64,000 nt of DNA from Blastococcus sp. VKM Ac-2987. Lineage in GTDB: Bacteria; Actinomycetota; Actinomycetes; Mycobacteriales; Geodermatophilaceae. The position numbers and the translations under genes were made by a program. Below the pieces are notes generated by a model. That model was not told where the DNA came from. It searched no databases and saw only the letters and a list, made by a program, of their open reading frames with translations. The stretch spans positions 1,175,947 through 1,239,946 of the forward strand of contig NZ_JAPVBG010000001.1 in the NCBI RefSeq assembly GCF_026967805.1, given 5' to 3'. Shown in pieces: positions 1-7,519 of the stretch. Positions within the stretch are counted from its first letter, which is position 1, and each line of letters starts with the position of its first letter.

Positions 1-1
1 G

Positions 2-796
2 GCAGCCGGCCCGGCCGGCGGCGCCGAGGCCCCTGCCGGCCCGCCGCCCGCCGGTCCGGGCCCGGCCACCTCCACCGGGGCCGGTCCCTCCGACGGCACC
101 CCTGCCCCGGTCCTCGCGGCGGGTCCTCCCGCGGCGGGGTCCGACCGGCCCGGTGACGGCGAGCCGCGGCCGGGCTCCCCCGCCCTCGCCGTGCCGGGGA
201 CGGAGACCACCGCGGAGACGGCTCCCGAGTCCGCGGCACCGGTCACGTCCCCGGCCGGCGGCGCCCCGGCGGTCTCCCCGGCCGGCGCGGCCGTGCCGGC
301 TCCGGCCGACGTCGACGCGGCCACCGGGACCGGCGCCTCGCTGCCGGTCTCCGGTCAGGTCGCCCGGCAGGTGGCGGTGCTCAGCGGGGCCGGCGACGGC
401 ACCCACACGATGACGCTGGTGCTCACCCCCGAGAACCTCGGGCCGGTCGAGGTCCGGGTGACCGTCAGCGAGAAAGGCCTCGACCTGACCCTGCGCGGCG
501 CCTCCGAGCTGGGCCGCGCGGCGCTCCTCGACGCGCTCCCCGAGCTCCGCCGCGACCTGGAGTCCGCCGGCCTGACCCCCTCGAAGGTCGAGCTCGACGC
601 CGACGCCGACACCTCCTGGCTCGCCCGGCACGCCGCCGAGCAGCAGGCGCAGCAGGGATCCGGCGACCGCGGACCGGCACGGGACCGGGCCGGCGAGCGG
701 TTCCCGTCCGGGGATCGGACTGCCGATAGCGGAGAAGGGCGCGCGAACCAGCCCCGCACCCGTTCCACGTCGTCCGGCGTGGACGTGCTCGCCTGA
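2..796 (+). CDS. fliK: Flagellar hook-length control protein FliK (5' end missing)
   Basis: This is the C-terminal 264 residues of a protein whose start lies left of the window; the frame is open from base 2. FliK measures hook length during export and makes FlhB switch to filament substrates. The first ~110 residues are a Pro/Ala/Gly-rich linker. They are followed by the conserved FliK C-terminal domain, which includes LVLTPENLGPVEVRV and a stretch rich in Leu, Arg and Glu ending near DLESAGL. The tail is hydrophilic. The gene ends 19 bases before flgD, whose product is the hook scaffold, which is the classic order. The identification rests on the C-terminal domain plus context and is firm. 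The full length is unknown. Confidence 0.93.
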   Translation, partial: AAGPAGGAEAPAGPPPAGPGPATSTGAGPSDGTPAPVLAAGPPAAGSDRPGDGEPRPGSPALAVPGTETTAETAPESAAPVTSPAGGAPAVSPAGAAVPAPADVDAATGTGASLPVSGQVARQVAVLSGAGDGTHTMTLVLTPENLGPVEVRVTVSEKGLDLTLRGASELGRAALLDALPELRRDLESAGLTPSKVELDADADTSWLARHAAEQQAQQGSGDRGPARDRAGERFPSGDRTADSGEGRANQPRTRSTSSGVDVLA

Positions 797-815
797 GAGA
801 AGGAGCCACCCACCG

Positions 816-1238
816 ATGCCGGACGCAGTGACCGGAGCCACCAGCGCTGCCGCGACCTACTCGGCCACGAACACCGTGGACCGCGGCGACCAGATGGGCA
901 AGGACACCTTCCTCAAGCTCCTCGTCGCCCAGATGAAGTACCAGGACCCCGGCAACCCCGCTGACACCAACCAGCTGATGGCGCAGACGGCGACCTTCAG
1001 CCAGGTGGAGAAGCTCGAGGAGATCGCCAAGCAGAACGCCTCGATGCTGGCCCTGCAGCGCTCCAGCAGCGCGGGCGCGATGGTCGGCCAGACGGTCACC
1101 TACACGGACTCGACCGGCGCCGCGAAGAGCGGTGTCGTCAGCTCCGTCCGCCTGGCCACCGACAAGGCCGAGGCCGAGGCCACCATCGGCGGCGTCGCCG
1201 TGCCCGTCGGCCGGATCACCGCCGTCGGCGCCGGCTGA
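816..1238 (+). CDS. flgD: Flagellar hook assembly (hook capping) protein FlgD, short form
   Basis: FlgD caps the growing hook and allows FlgE subunits to polymerise. The protein has 140 residues. The family hallmark lies at about residues 28-60 (DTFLKLLVAQMKYQDP, then a Thr/Gln-rich helix ending in FSQVEKLEEI). After about residue 90 there is only a compact beta segment (GQTVTY to PVGRITAV). The FlgD Ig-like insert seen in the usual ~220-residue enterobacterial proteins is missing. The ATG follows an AGAAGGAG ribosome site at 795-803. It is flanked by fliK and flgE, so the assignment is secure despite the small size. Confidence 0.93.
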   Translation: MPDAVTGATSAAATYSATNTVDRGDQMGKDTFLKLLVAQMKYQDPGNPADTNQLMAQTATFSQVEKLEEIAKQNASMLALQRSSSAGAMVGQTVTYTDSTGAAKSGVVSSVRLATDKAEAEATIGGVAVPVGRITAVGAG

Positions 1239-1305
1239 CCCCCACCCCGGCCCCGCGCCGACCCGCGCGCCACCATCCCGAGCCCCAACCCGGAGGAGAC
1301 CCCCG

Positions 1306-2538
1306 ATGCTCCGCTCCATGTTCTCCGCCATCTCCGGTCTGCGTGCCCACCAGACCAAGATGGACGTCACCGGCAACAACATCGCCAACGTCAACACCGT
1401 CGGCTTCAAGAGCAGCGCCACCGTCTTCCAGGACACGCTCTCCCAGGTCGTGCGCGCCGGCGGTCAGCCGGCCGCCGACCGGGGTGGCACGAACCCGGCG
1501 CAGATCGGTCTCGGCGTCAAGCTGGCCGGCATCACCACCAACTGGACCAACGGTGCGGCGCAGTCCACCGGCCGGTCCACCGACTTCATGATCGAGGGCG
1601 ACGGGTTCTTCGTCGTCAACGGTGCGGGCGGCCAGCAGCTGTTCACCCGCGCCGGCTCGTTCGACTTCGACGCCAGCGGCAAGCTGGTCACCCCGGACGG
1701 CTCGATCCTGCAGGGCTGGGTGGCCGACGCGAACGGCGTCGTGAACGCCAACGGTCCGGTCCGGGACCTGACCGTGCCCTACGGGCAGATCGTGAACCCG
1801 AAGCCGACGACGGCCGGCAGCATCCTGGGCAATCTGCCCTCCGACGTCGCCGACGGGACCACCTTCCAGGTCGGCGCCGACATGTACGACAGCCAGGGCG
1901 TGCTGCAGAAGGTCGCCTACAACCTGGCGAAGACCGGCCCCAACACCTGGGACGTCAGCGTCGTGCACGCCGACGGGACCCCGCTCATGGGGACCACCGG
2001 GATCGTGTTCGACGCCGCCGGCAACCTGACCACCCCGGCCGGTCCGAACTTCGCGCTGGCCCCGTTCACGCCGGCCGGCTACCCCAGCTGGACCAACCCG
2101 GTGACGATGAGCCTGGCCGGGCTGACGCAGTTCGGCGGGGCCAACACGCTGGCCGCGCCGAAGCCGGACGGCTACGCCCTCGGTTCCCTGCAGTCGTTCA
2201 CGCTCAGCAACGACGGCACGATCACCGGGGTCTACTCCAACGGCCTGCGCCAGCCCCTGGGCCAGCTGGCCATGGCCTCGTTCAACAACCCCAGCGGCCT
2301 GGAGAAGGCCGGTAACTCCGCCTTCCGCGTCGGCGACAACTCCGGCGTCGCGATGATCGGCCTGGCCGGCCAGGGCGGCCGCGGCGAGCTGAGCTCCGGC
2401 GCGCTGGAGATGTCGAACGTGGACCTCAGCGAGGAGTTCACCGGCCTGATCGTCGCCCAGCGCGGCTTCCAGGCGAACAGCCGGGTGATCACCGCCTCGG
2501 ACGAGATCCTCCAGGACCTGGTGAACCTCAAGCGCTGA
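1306..2538 (+). CDS. flgE: Flagellar hook protein FlgE
   Basis: This is the structural subunit of the flagellar hook, exported by the flagellar type III system (410 residues). The N-terminus MLRSMFSAISGLRAHQTKMD followed by VTGNNIANVNTVGFKSS is the flagellar rod/hook signature. The C-terminus (SNVDLSEEFTGLIVAQRGFQ, then ITASDEILQDLVNLKR) is the matching coiled-coil end. The middle carries the variable hook domains. The ATG at 1306 was chosen because GGAGGAG lies 8 bases upstream and the known N-terminus begins there. The same frame is open back to 1132, but those residues have no family character. A 164-base gap then separates it from flbD. Confidence 0.96.
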   Translation: MLRSMFSAISGLRAHQTKMDVTGNNIANVNTVGFKSSATVFQDTLSQVVRAGGQPAADRGGTNPAQIGLGVKLAGITTNWTNGAAQSTGRSTDFMIEGDGFFVVNGAGGQQLFTRAGSFDFDASGKLVTPDGSILQGWVADANGVVNANGPVRDLTVPYGQIVNPKPTTAGSILGNLPSDVADGTTFQVGADMYDSQGVLQKVAYNLAKTGPNTWDVSVVHADGTPLMGTTGIVFDAAGNLTTPAGPNFALAPFTPAGYPSWTNPVTMSLAGLTQFGGANTLAAPKPDGYALGSLQSFTLSNDGTITGVYSNGLRQPLGQLAMASFNNPSGLEKAGNSAFRVGDNSGVAMIGLAGQGGRGELSSGALEMSNVDLSEEFTGLIVAQRGFQANSRVITASDEILQDLVNLKR

Positions 2539-2625
2539 CGCACGTCGCTCCACCGGCCGACGGCCCGGCCGCCCGGAAGGGTGACCGGGCCGTCCGTCAC
2601 ACGCCCCCGGCCAGGGCGTTTCGGC

Positions 2626-2654
2626 TCAAGGAAGCCCGTTCCGGGACCGATGAG
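2626..2654 (+). promoter_or_regulatory. Candidate flagellar sigma (FliA/WhiG-type) promoter before flbD-motAB
   Basis: TCAAG at 2626-2630 is followed after exactly 15 bases by ACCGATGAG at 2646-2654. This resembles the sigma-28/WhiG pattern TAAA-N15-GCCGATAA. The box falls in the largest gap of the early cluster, about 50 bases before the flbD start. The same two-part motif with the same spacing occurs before fliM, and the downstream half recurs before flhA. The promoter function is inferred from the pattern and position. Confidence 0.5.
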
Positions 2655-2702
2655 AACTGTGCTGCCCGTTCCACGGGCCCCACCGAGCAAGAGGACCGAC
2701 CC

Positions 2703-2990
2703 GTGATCCGAGTGACGCGCCTGAACGGCGACCAGTTCGCGCTCAACCCCGACCTCATCGAGAAGGTCGAGGCCCACCCCGACACGGTTGCCTTCCTGGT
2801 GGACGGCACGAAGTACGTGGTGCGGGAGAGCGTGGACGAGGTGCTCCAGGAGATCTGCGAGTACCGCGCCGGCATCCTCGCCATCTCGTACGCGATGGAC
2901 CGCGGCACCTACCGCCCGCACGTCCCCGAGCAGCAGCAGGACATCGGCGACTCGTCGGTCGTGCCCTTCCCGATCCGAGAGGAGCGCTGA
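2703..2990 (+). CDS. flbD: FlbD/SwrD-family flagellar protein
   Basis: This small cytosolic protein (95 residues) belongs to the family that sits next to motAB in Gram-positive flagellar operons. In Bacillus the homologue SwrD raises stator power. The opening MIRVTRLNGDQFALNPDLIE and the phrase DTVAFLVDGTKYVVRES are the family core. The C-terminal third (after AGILAISYAMDR) is a species-specific extension. The start is GTG, with an AAGAGGA ribosome site 9-15 bases upstream. motA begins 3 bases after the stop, which points to co-transcription and translational coupling with the stator genes. Confidence 0.88.
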   Translation: MIRVTRLNGDQFALNPDLIEKVEAHPDTVAFLVDGTKYVVRESVDEVLQEICEYRAGILAISYAMDRGTYRPHVPEQQQDIGDSSVVPFPIREER

Positions 2991-2993
2991 CCC

Positions 2994-3764
2994 GTGGATC
3001 CGGCCACCCTGATCGGTTTCGTCATCTCGATGGCGGCGCTCCTGGTCTTCATGATCATGGAGGGCGCCGACCCGAGCTCGCTGATCTTCATCCCGGCGAT
3101 CATCCTGGTCATCGTCGCCACGTTCGGCGCGGCGATGTCGGGCCAGACGATGGACGACCTCAAGAAGATGCCCGGCTGGATGAAGATGGCCCTGATGCCG
3201 GCCAAGGTGCCGCCGCCCACCGACCAGATCCAGACCCTGGTCTCGCTGGCGGAGAAGGCCCGCAAGGAGGGACTGCTGGCCCTCGAGGGGCAGGTCAAGG
3301 CGATCGAGGACCCGTTCCTGCGGCGCGGCCTGCAGATGGGCATCGACGGCACCGACCCGGAGGAGCTCCGCGCGGTCCTGGAGAGCGAGATCGCGGCCAA
3401 GAAGTCCGAGGACAAGGTCGCCGCCAAGTTCATGACCACGATGGGCGGCTACGCGCCGACCATCGGCATCGTCGGCTGCATCGTCGGCCTGATGAACGTG
3501 ATGGGCAGCCTGAGCAACCCCGAGGCTCTGGGGCCGATGATCGCCGCGGCGTTCGTCGCCACGCTGTGGGGCGTCATGGCCGCGAACTTCTGGTTCCTCC
3601 CCATGGGCGCCAAGATCATGCGCGTCAGCGAGCTGCAGGCCGCGCAGATGGAGCTCCTGGTCGAGGGCATCACCGAGATCCAGGCCGGCACCAGCCCGCG
3701 CGCCGTCCGGCTCAAACTGACCTCGCTCGTGCCGCCGGGTTCCGTCGCGAAGGAGGCGGCGTGA
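2994..3764 (+). CDS. motA: Flagellar motor stator protein MotA
   Basis: MotA and MotB form the ion-conducting stator of the flagellar motor in the cytoplasmic membrane. The 256-residue protein has two N-terminal membrane helices (residues ~4-20 and ~28-50), a long cytoplasmic loop rich in charged residues (PTDQIQTLVSLAEKARKEG, then EDPFLRRGLQMGIDG) that meets FliG, and two C-terminal helices (YAPTIGIVGCIVGLMNVM and AFVATLWGVMAANFWFLP). The start is GTG with GAGAGGAG upstream. It sits between flbD and motB. The ion used (H+ or Na+) cannot be read from the sequence alone. Confidence 0.96.
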   Translation: MDPATLIGFVISMAALLVFMIMEGADPSSLIFIPAIILVIVATFGAAMSGQTMDDLKKMPGWMKMALMPAKVPPPTDQIQTLVSLAEKARKEGLLALEGQVKAIEDPFLRRGLQMGIDGTDPEELRAVLESEIAAKKSEDKVAAKFMTTMGGYAPTIGIVGCIVGLMNVMGSLSNPEALGPMIAAAFVATLWGVMAANFWFLPMGAKIMRVSELQAAQMELLVEGITEIQAGTSPRAVRLKLTSLVPPGSVAKEAA

Positions 3765-3789
3765 GCCCCGGGACCGCCCGGGCCGGCTC

Positions 3790-4692
3790 GTGAGCTCCGG
3801 CCACGGCCGGCGCCGGGGGAAGAAGCACGAGGAGGAGGAGCACGAGAACCACGAGCGGTGGCTGGTGTCCTACGCGGACATGATGACGCTGCTTCTGGTG
3901 CTCTTCGTGGTGCTCTACGCCATGAGCCAGGTGGACACGGCCAAGTTCGCCGCCCTGGCCAAGGGCCTGAACGAGAGCCTGGGCGGCCCGATCACGGTGA
4001 CGCCGGCTGCGTCCCCCGAGGAGTCCGTCCTCGACGGGCTGCCGGGCGCCATCGACATCGCCTCCGCCATCCCGCCGGACCCGACGGTCCAGCAGGCGCA
4101 GGTCGACCAGGCCGCGGCCCGGGCGGCGGCCGAGCGCGCCGAGCGGATCGCCGCCGAGGCCGCGGCCGCGTACGACGAGCTGGCCGCGGCCCGCGACCGG
4201 ATCGAGGCGGCGCTCGCCGAGGCGGGCTACGCCGGCGCCGCGCGGTACGAGATCGACGAGCGCGGCCTGGTCGTGCACATCGTGGCCGACCAGGTGCTCT
4301 TCGACGCGGAGGAGGCCGTGCTGCGGCCCGAGGGCCGCGCGATCCTGGCCGCCGTCGCCCCCGCCGTGACCGGGCTGCCGAACCAGCTCGGCGTCGAGGG
4401 CCACACCAACCACCTCCCGGTCACCCGGGGCGGCCCGTGGCCGTCGAACTGGGAGCTGTCGACCTACCGCGCCACCACCGTGCTGCGGTACCTCGGCGAC
4501 CAGGGCGTCCCGCAGCCGCGGATGTCCGCCACCGGCTACTCCTCGACCCGGCCGCTGGTGCCCGAGTCCGACCCGAACGCCGTCACCGTCAACCGGCGCG
4601 TCGACGTCGTCGTCCTGTCCACCGCCTCGGCGGAGGCCAACGCCCTCCTGCCGGGCATCGACGCCGCCGCCAACCAGGGAGTTCCCGAATGA
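3790..4692 (+). CDS. motB: Flagellar motor stator protein MotB (OmpA-like domain)
   Basis: MotB is the partner of MotA. It anchors the stator to peptidoglycan and carries the proton-binding aspartate. The basic N-terminus is followed by one membrane helix starting WLVSYADMMTLLLVLFVVLY, in which Asp30 is the conserved ion-binding residue. An Ala/Glu-rich coiled-coil linker (about residues 95-150) leads into an OmpA-type peptidoglycan-binding domain, with VEGHTNHLP, ELSTYRATTVLRYL and NRRVDVVVL as landmarks. The length is 300 residues. The start is GTG, 25 bases after motA. The stop overlaps the fliL start by 3 bases, so the two are coupled. Confidence 0.95.
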   Translation: MSSGHGRRRGKKHEEEEHENHERWLVSYADMMTLLLVLFVVLYAMSQVDTAKFAALAKGLNESLGGPITVTPAASPEESVLDGLPGAIDIASAIPPDPTVQQAQVDQAAARAAAERAERIAAEAAAAYDELAAARDRIEAALAEAGYAGAARYEIDERGLVVHIVADQVLFDAEEAVLRPEGRAILAAVAPAVTGLPNQLGVEGHTNHLPVTRGGPWPSNWELSTYRATTVLRYLGDQGVPQPRMSATGYSSTRPLVPESDPNAVTVNRRVDVVVLSTASAEANALLPGIDAAANQGVPE

Positions 4693-5174
4693 GCAAGGAC
4701 AAGACCGCCCCCGCCCCCGCCGACGGCGAGGAGGGCGAGGGGAGGGGCGGGAAGAAGAAGCTCCTCCTCGTCCTGGCCGCCGTGCTGCTCGCCGGCGCCG
4801 GCGCCGGCTACTTCTTCCTCTTCGCCGGCTCGGCCGAGGCCGAGGCCGTGGAGCCGGTGTCCAGCGGCACCTACCTCCCGCTCGAGCCGGTGGCGGTGAA
4901 CCTCGCCGGCGGCGGCTACCTGAAGATCGGCGTCGCCCTGGAGCTGACCGAGGAGGGGGCCGCCGCCGGCGACGGGCACGGCGGAGGGGGCGTCGACGGC
5001 ACCAAGGCCCTGGACCTGGTCATCTCCACGTTCTCCCAGGCCGCGCCGGCCGACGTCACCGGTGCCCGGGAGGCGCTCAAGGAGTCGCTGCAGGCGAAGA
5101 TCGTCGAGGCCTACACCGACCACGACGTCAAGGCGGTCATGGGCATCTACTACACCGAGTACGTCACCCAGTGA
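4689..5174 (+). CDS. fliL: Flagellar basal body-associated protein FliL
   Basis: FliL is a single-pass membrane protein that surrounds or stabilises the MotAB stator. The 161-residue product has a charged N-terminus, a membrane helix near residues 23-43 (KKLLLVLAAVLLAGAGAGYF), then the extracytoplasmic FliL domain: LEPVAVNLAGGGYLKIGVAL, a Gly/His-rich loop, and a C-terminal helix region ending VMGIYYTEYVTQ. The ATG overlaps the motB stop in an ATGA arrangement. A gap of about 180 bases with strong hairpins follows, so the motAB-fliL message may end here. Confidence 0.93.
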   Translation: MSKDKTAPAPADGEEGEGRGGKKKLLLVLAAVLLAGAGAGYFFLFAGSAEAEAVEPVSSGTYLPLEPVAVNLAGGGYLKIGVALELTEEGAAAGDGHGGGGVDGTKALDLVISTFSQAAPADVTGAREALKESLQAKIVEAYTDHDVKAVMGIYYTEYVTQ

Positions 5175-5181
5175 CGTACTC

Positions 5182-5250
5182 GCCGCGGCGCTCCGGCGCC
5201 GCGGCGGCCCGACCACGCAGGGGTGTCCTCCGGTTCCGGAGGGCACCCCT
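5182..5250 (+). terminator. Two GC hairpins between fliL and fliM
   Basis: The first hairpin has a perfect 10-base stem, GCCGCGGCGC at 5182-5191 pairing with 5196-5205 across the loop TCCG. The second, at 5219-5250, is an almost unbroken 32-base palindrome: AGGGGTG pairs with CACCCCT outside and CCTCCGG with CCGGAGG inside, around a TT centre. They lie directly after fliL and about 65 bases before the candidate fliM promoter. No T-run follows, as is usual in actinobacterial terminators. Termination or mRNA-end stabilisation is inferred. Confidence 0.6.
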
Positions 5251-5316
5251 GACGCGCGTCAGGGGCCCCACCCGTCACACCACCCCCTGTCGGCACGGTG
5301 GCCGCTCGGTGCCCGG

Positions 5317-5345
5317 TCAGGGTGGTCCCGCGCCCCGCCGATGAG
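5317..5345 (+). promoter_or_regulatory. Candidate flagellar sigma promoter overlapping the fliM start region
   Basis: TCAGG at 5317-5321 is followed after 15 bases by GCCGATGAG at 5337-5345. This is the same architecture as the box before flbD, with identical spacing and a near-identical downstream half. If it is used, transcription would begin near 5351-5353, at the GTG codon taken here as the fliM start, giving an almost leaderless message. The upstream ATG at 5341 would then lie inside the promoter. Confidence 0.5.
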
Positions 5346-5352
5346 GCTTCTC

Positions 5353-6348
5353 GTGACCACCCCCGAGACCGGACCGGCCCCGGCCGCCGCGCCGGCCCCG
5401 GCACCCGCACCAGCACCCGCCGCCGGCCCGGGCGGCCGCAGCCGCCGCGGGGAGCCGCGCACCTACGACTTCCGCCGCCCGACGAAGCTCTCCCGCGAGC
5501 ACGTGCGGGTCATGCAGATCGCCCAGGAGAACTTCGCCCGCCAGGCGACGACCATCCTGACGACGTTCCTGCGCGCGGGCGCCCGCCTGGAGCTGGGCAG
5601 CATCGAGCAGTTCTCGTACGACGACTACATCGGGACGCTGCCCAACCCCACCTTCATCTCGACGTTCACCATGGAGCCCCTGGCCGGCAAGGGGCTGCTG
5701 GCGTTCCCGCTCGACATGGCGATGTCGATGGTCGACCACATGCTCGGCGGATCGGGCAGCGCCGCCCAGCCCAACCGGCCGATGACGGCGATGGAGACCA
5801 CCATCACCAACCACCTGCTGGAGCGGCTGCTCGACGAGTTCGCCACCTCGCTGAACCCGGTCACCGACATCCAGCCGGTGCTGGTCGGGCGCGAGTACAA
5901 CCCCCAGCTGGCCCAGGCCGCCGCCGGCTCGGACACCGTCATGGTGGCCACCTTCGCCATGGCCGTCGGCAGCCGCGAGGGCGAGGCGACGGTCGTGCTG
6001 CCGTTCTCCTCCTTCGCCCAGTCGCTCAACAACGCGGCGTCCCCGCAGCTGTCGGAGTCCGCGCTGCGCAAGCGGCAGCGGGCCCGTGAGGCCCTGGCCG
6101 CCCGGCTCAACCTCGTGCCGGTCGACGTGAGCGTGCGCTTCGCCCCGCTCACCGTCTCCTCCTCCGACCTGCTCTCCCTCGCCGTCGACGACGTGCTGCT
6201 GCTCCGCCACCCGCGGGACAGCCCGCTCGAGGTCACGACCAACGACACGACGTTCGCCTACGCGATCGCCAGCAACCACCGGCGCCGGCTCGCCGCCTCG
6301 ATCGTCCCCACCCCGCACGCTCCGCACGCCGCGAAGGACTCCGCATGA
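5353..6348 (+). CDS. fliM: Flagellar motor switch protein FliM
   Basis: FliM sits in the C-ring, binds CheY-P and passes the turn signal to FliG. After a Pro/Ala-rich N-terminal stretch the core begins at RTYDFRRPTKLSREHVRVMQ. It contains FARQATTILTTFLRAGA and the CheC-like middle domain (LDMAMSMVDHMLGGSG, then LLERLLDEFATSLNPV), and ends with a SpoA domain (LVPVDVSVRF, then DLLSLAVDDVLLLRHP). The length is 331 residues from GTG 5353. That start has GAGG 6 bases upstream and follows a putative promoter. An in-frame ATG at 5341 (335 residues) has no ribosome site. The stop overlaps the fliN start by 4 bases. Confidence 0.94.
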   Translation: MTTPETGPAPAAAPAPAPAPAPAAGPGGRSRRGEPRTYDFRRPTKLSREHVRVMQIAQENFARQATTILTTFLRAGARLELGSIEQFSYDDYIGTLPNPTFISTFTMEPLAGKGLLAFPLDMAMSMVDHMLGGSGSAAQPNRPMTAMETTITNHLLERLLDEFATSLNPVTDIQPVLVGREYNPQLAQAAAGSDTVMVATFAMAVGSREGEATVVLPFSSFAQSLNNAASPQLSESALRKRQRAREALAARLNLVPVDVSVRFAPLTVSSSDLLSLAVDDVLLLRHPRDSPLEVTTNDTTFAYAIASNHRRRLAASIVPTPHAPHAAKDSA

Positions 6349-7085
6349 CCGCGCCCCGCACCAACTCGCAGGACTCCCAGACCGTCACGGCGGTCGTCGC
6401 CGCGGCCGCGCGCGCGGCCGCCGCCCTGGTCCCCTCGACCTCGGCCCTGACGGCCGGCGCCCCGGTCAGCGACCCCGACACCGTCCCTCTCCCCCCGGCC
6501 GCCGCCGTCGCGGTGACCGCCGGCCTCTCCGGCGAGGTGTCCGGCGACGTCGTCCTGGTGATCTCCGGTGACGTCGTCGACGCCCTGCAGAACTCCCCAG
6601 TCGGCCAGATGGACGTCGCCTCCGCGCTGCGCCCGGCCCTCGAGGCGGCCGCCGCGGCCCTGGGCCGGGTGCGCGTGGCCGCCGAGCGCACCGAGGAGCC
6701 GGTGGCCGCGCTCGACGGGCTGCGCGACAAGGGCATGTTCGTCGCCGTCCCGCTCCTGGGCGACGGCGAGCACCAGGCGACGCTCGCCCTCCAGGTCACC
6801 CTCCCGGCCACCCGCGACCAGCGCGGCAGCCTGGAGCTCCTCCGGCACGTGGCCATGGAGGTCACCGTGGAGATCGGGCGCACCCGGATGACCGTGCAGG
6901 AGCTGCTCTCGCTGCACCCCGGCGAGGTCGTCGAGCTCGACCGCGCGGCCAGCGCCCCGGCCGACCTGCTGGTCAACGGCACGCTCATCGCCCGCGGCGA
7001 GGTCGTCGTCGTCGACGAGGACTTCGGGCTGCGGATCAGCGAGATCGTGACCGACGCGGCAGAGCTGGGAGCCGCGGCCTCATGA
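6345..7085 (+). CDS. fliN: Flagellar motor switch protein FliN, long N-terminal form
   Basis: FliN is a C-ring component that works with FliM in switching and in docking of export substrates. The C-terminal ~75 residues form a typical SpoA domain (MEVTVEIGRTRMTVQELLSL, then DLLVNGTLIARGEVVVVDEDFGLRISEIV). The preceding ~165 residues are an alanine-rich region plus a segment that looks like a divergent CheC/FliY-type domain (VSGDVVLVISGDVVDALQ). At 246 residues it is much longer than the ~137 residues of E. coli FliN and closer in plan to FliY of Firmicutes. It overlaps fliM and fliO by 4 bases on each side. Confidence 0.92.
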   Translation: MTAPRTNSQDSQTVTAVVAAAARAAAALVPSTSALTAGAPVSDPDTVPLPPAAAVAVTAGLSGEVSGDVVLVISGDVVDALQNSPVGQMDVASALRPALEAAAAALGRVRVAAERTEEPVAALDGLRDKGMFVAVPLLGDGEHQATLALQVTLPATRDQRGSLELLRHVAMEVTVEIGRTRMTVQELLSLHPGEVVELDRAASAPADLLVNGTLIARGEVVVVDEDFGLRISEIVTDAAELGAAAS

Positions 7086-7519
7086 CGTGGATGATCATCC
7101 GGCTGTTCCTGTCGCTGGCCCTGATCGGCGGCGTGCTCTGGTGGGCCGCCGCCCTGGCCAAGAAGAAGGGCCTGGGCCAGGGCAACGGCCTGATCGAGGT
7201 CGTCGCCCGGCAGCGCATGGGCCGCACCAGCACCGTCAACGTCGTCCGGATCGCCGACGTCGTCCTGGTCATCGGCGCCACCGAGGAGCAGGTCACCCTG
7301 CTGGCCGAGGTCGACGCCGAGGCCGTGGACGCCGCGCTCGGCGACCGGCGCGCACCGGTCCGGCTGCGCCCCGCCGGCGAGCCGGGCGAGGACGCGCCGG
7401 CCATCCCGGCGCAGGTCGCCCGCTCCGCCGACGGCGTGCTCGCCGGGTCGGTCCTGGACCGCAACAGCTGGGGCACGCTGGTCGACGGGCTGCGCGATCG
7501 CACGGTCCGCCGGTCATGA
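7082..7519 (+). CDS. fliO: Flagellar biosynthetic protein FliO
   Basis: FliO is a small membrane protein that helps assemble the FliP ring of the export gate. The 145-residue product has a single N-terminal membrane helix (IIRLFLSLALIGGVLWWAAA) followed by a basic stretch and a small cytosolic beta domain (GLIEVVARQRMGRTSTVNVV, then VVLVIGATEEQVTLLAEVD), which is the usual FliO layout. The C-terminal third is not conserved. The gene is coupled to fliN and fliP by ATGA overlaps. Its identity rests on topology, the cytosolic motif and its place before fliP. Confidence 0.88.
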   Translation: MTWMIIRLFLSLALIGGVLWWAAALAKKKGLGQGNGLIEVVARQRMGRTSTVNVVRIADVVLVIGATEEQVTLLAEVDAEAVDAALGDRRAPVRLRPAGEPGEDAPAIPAQVARSADGVLAGSVLDRNSWGTLVDGLRDRTVRRS

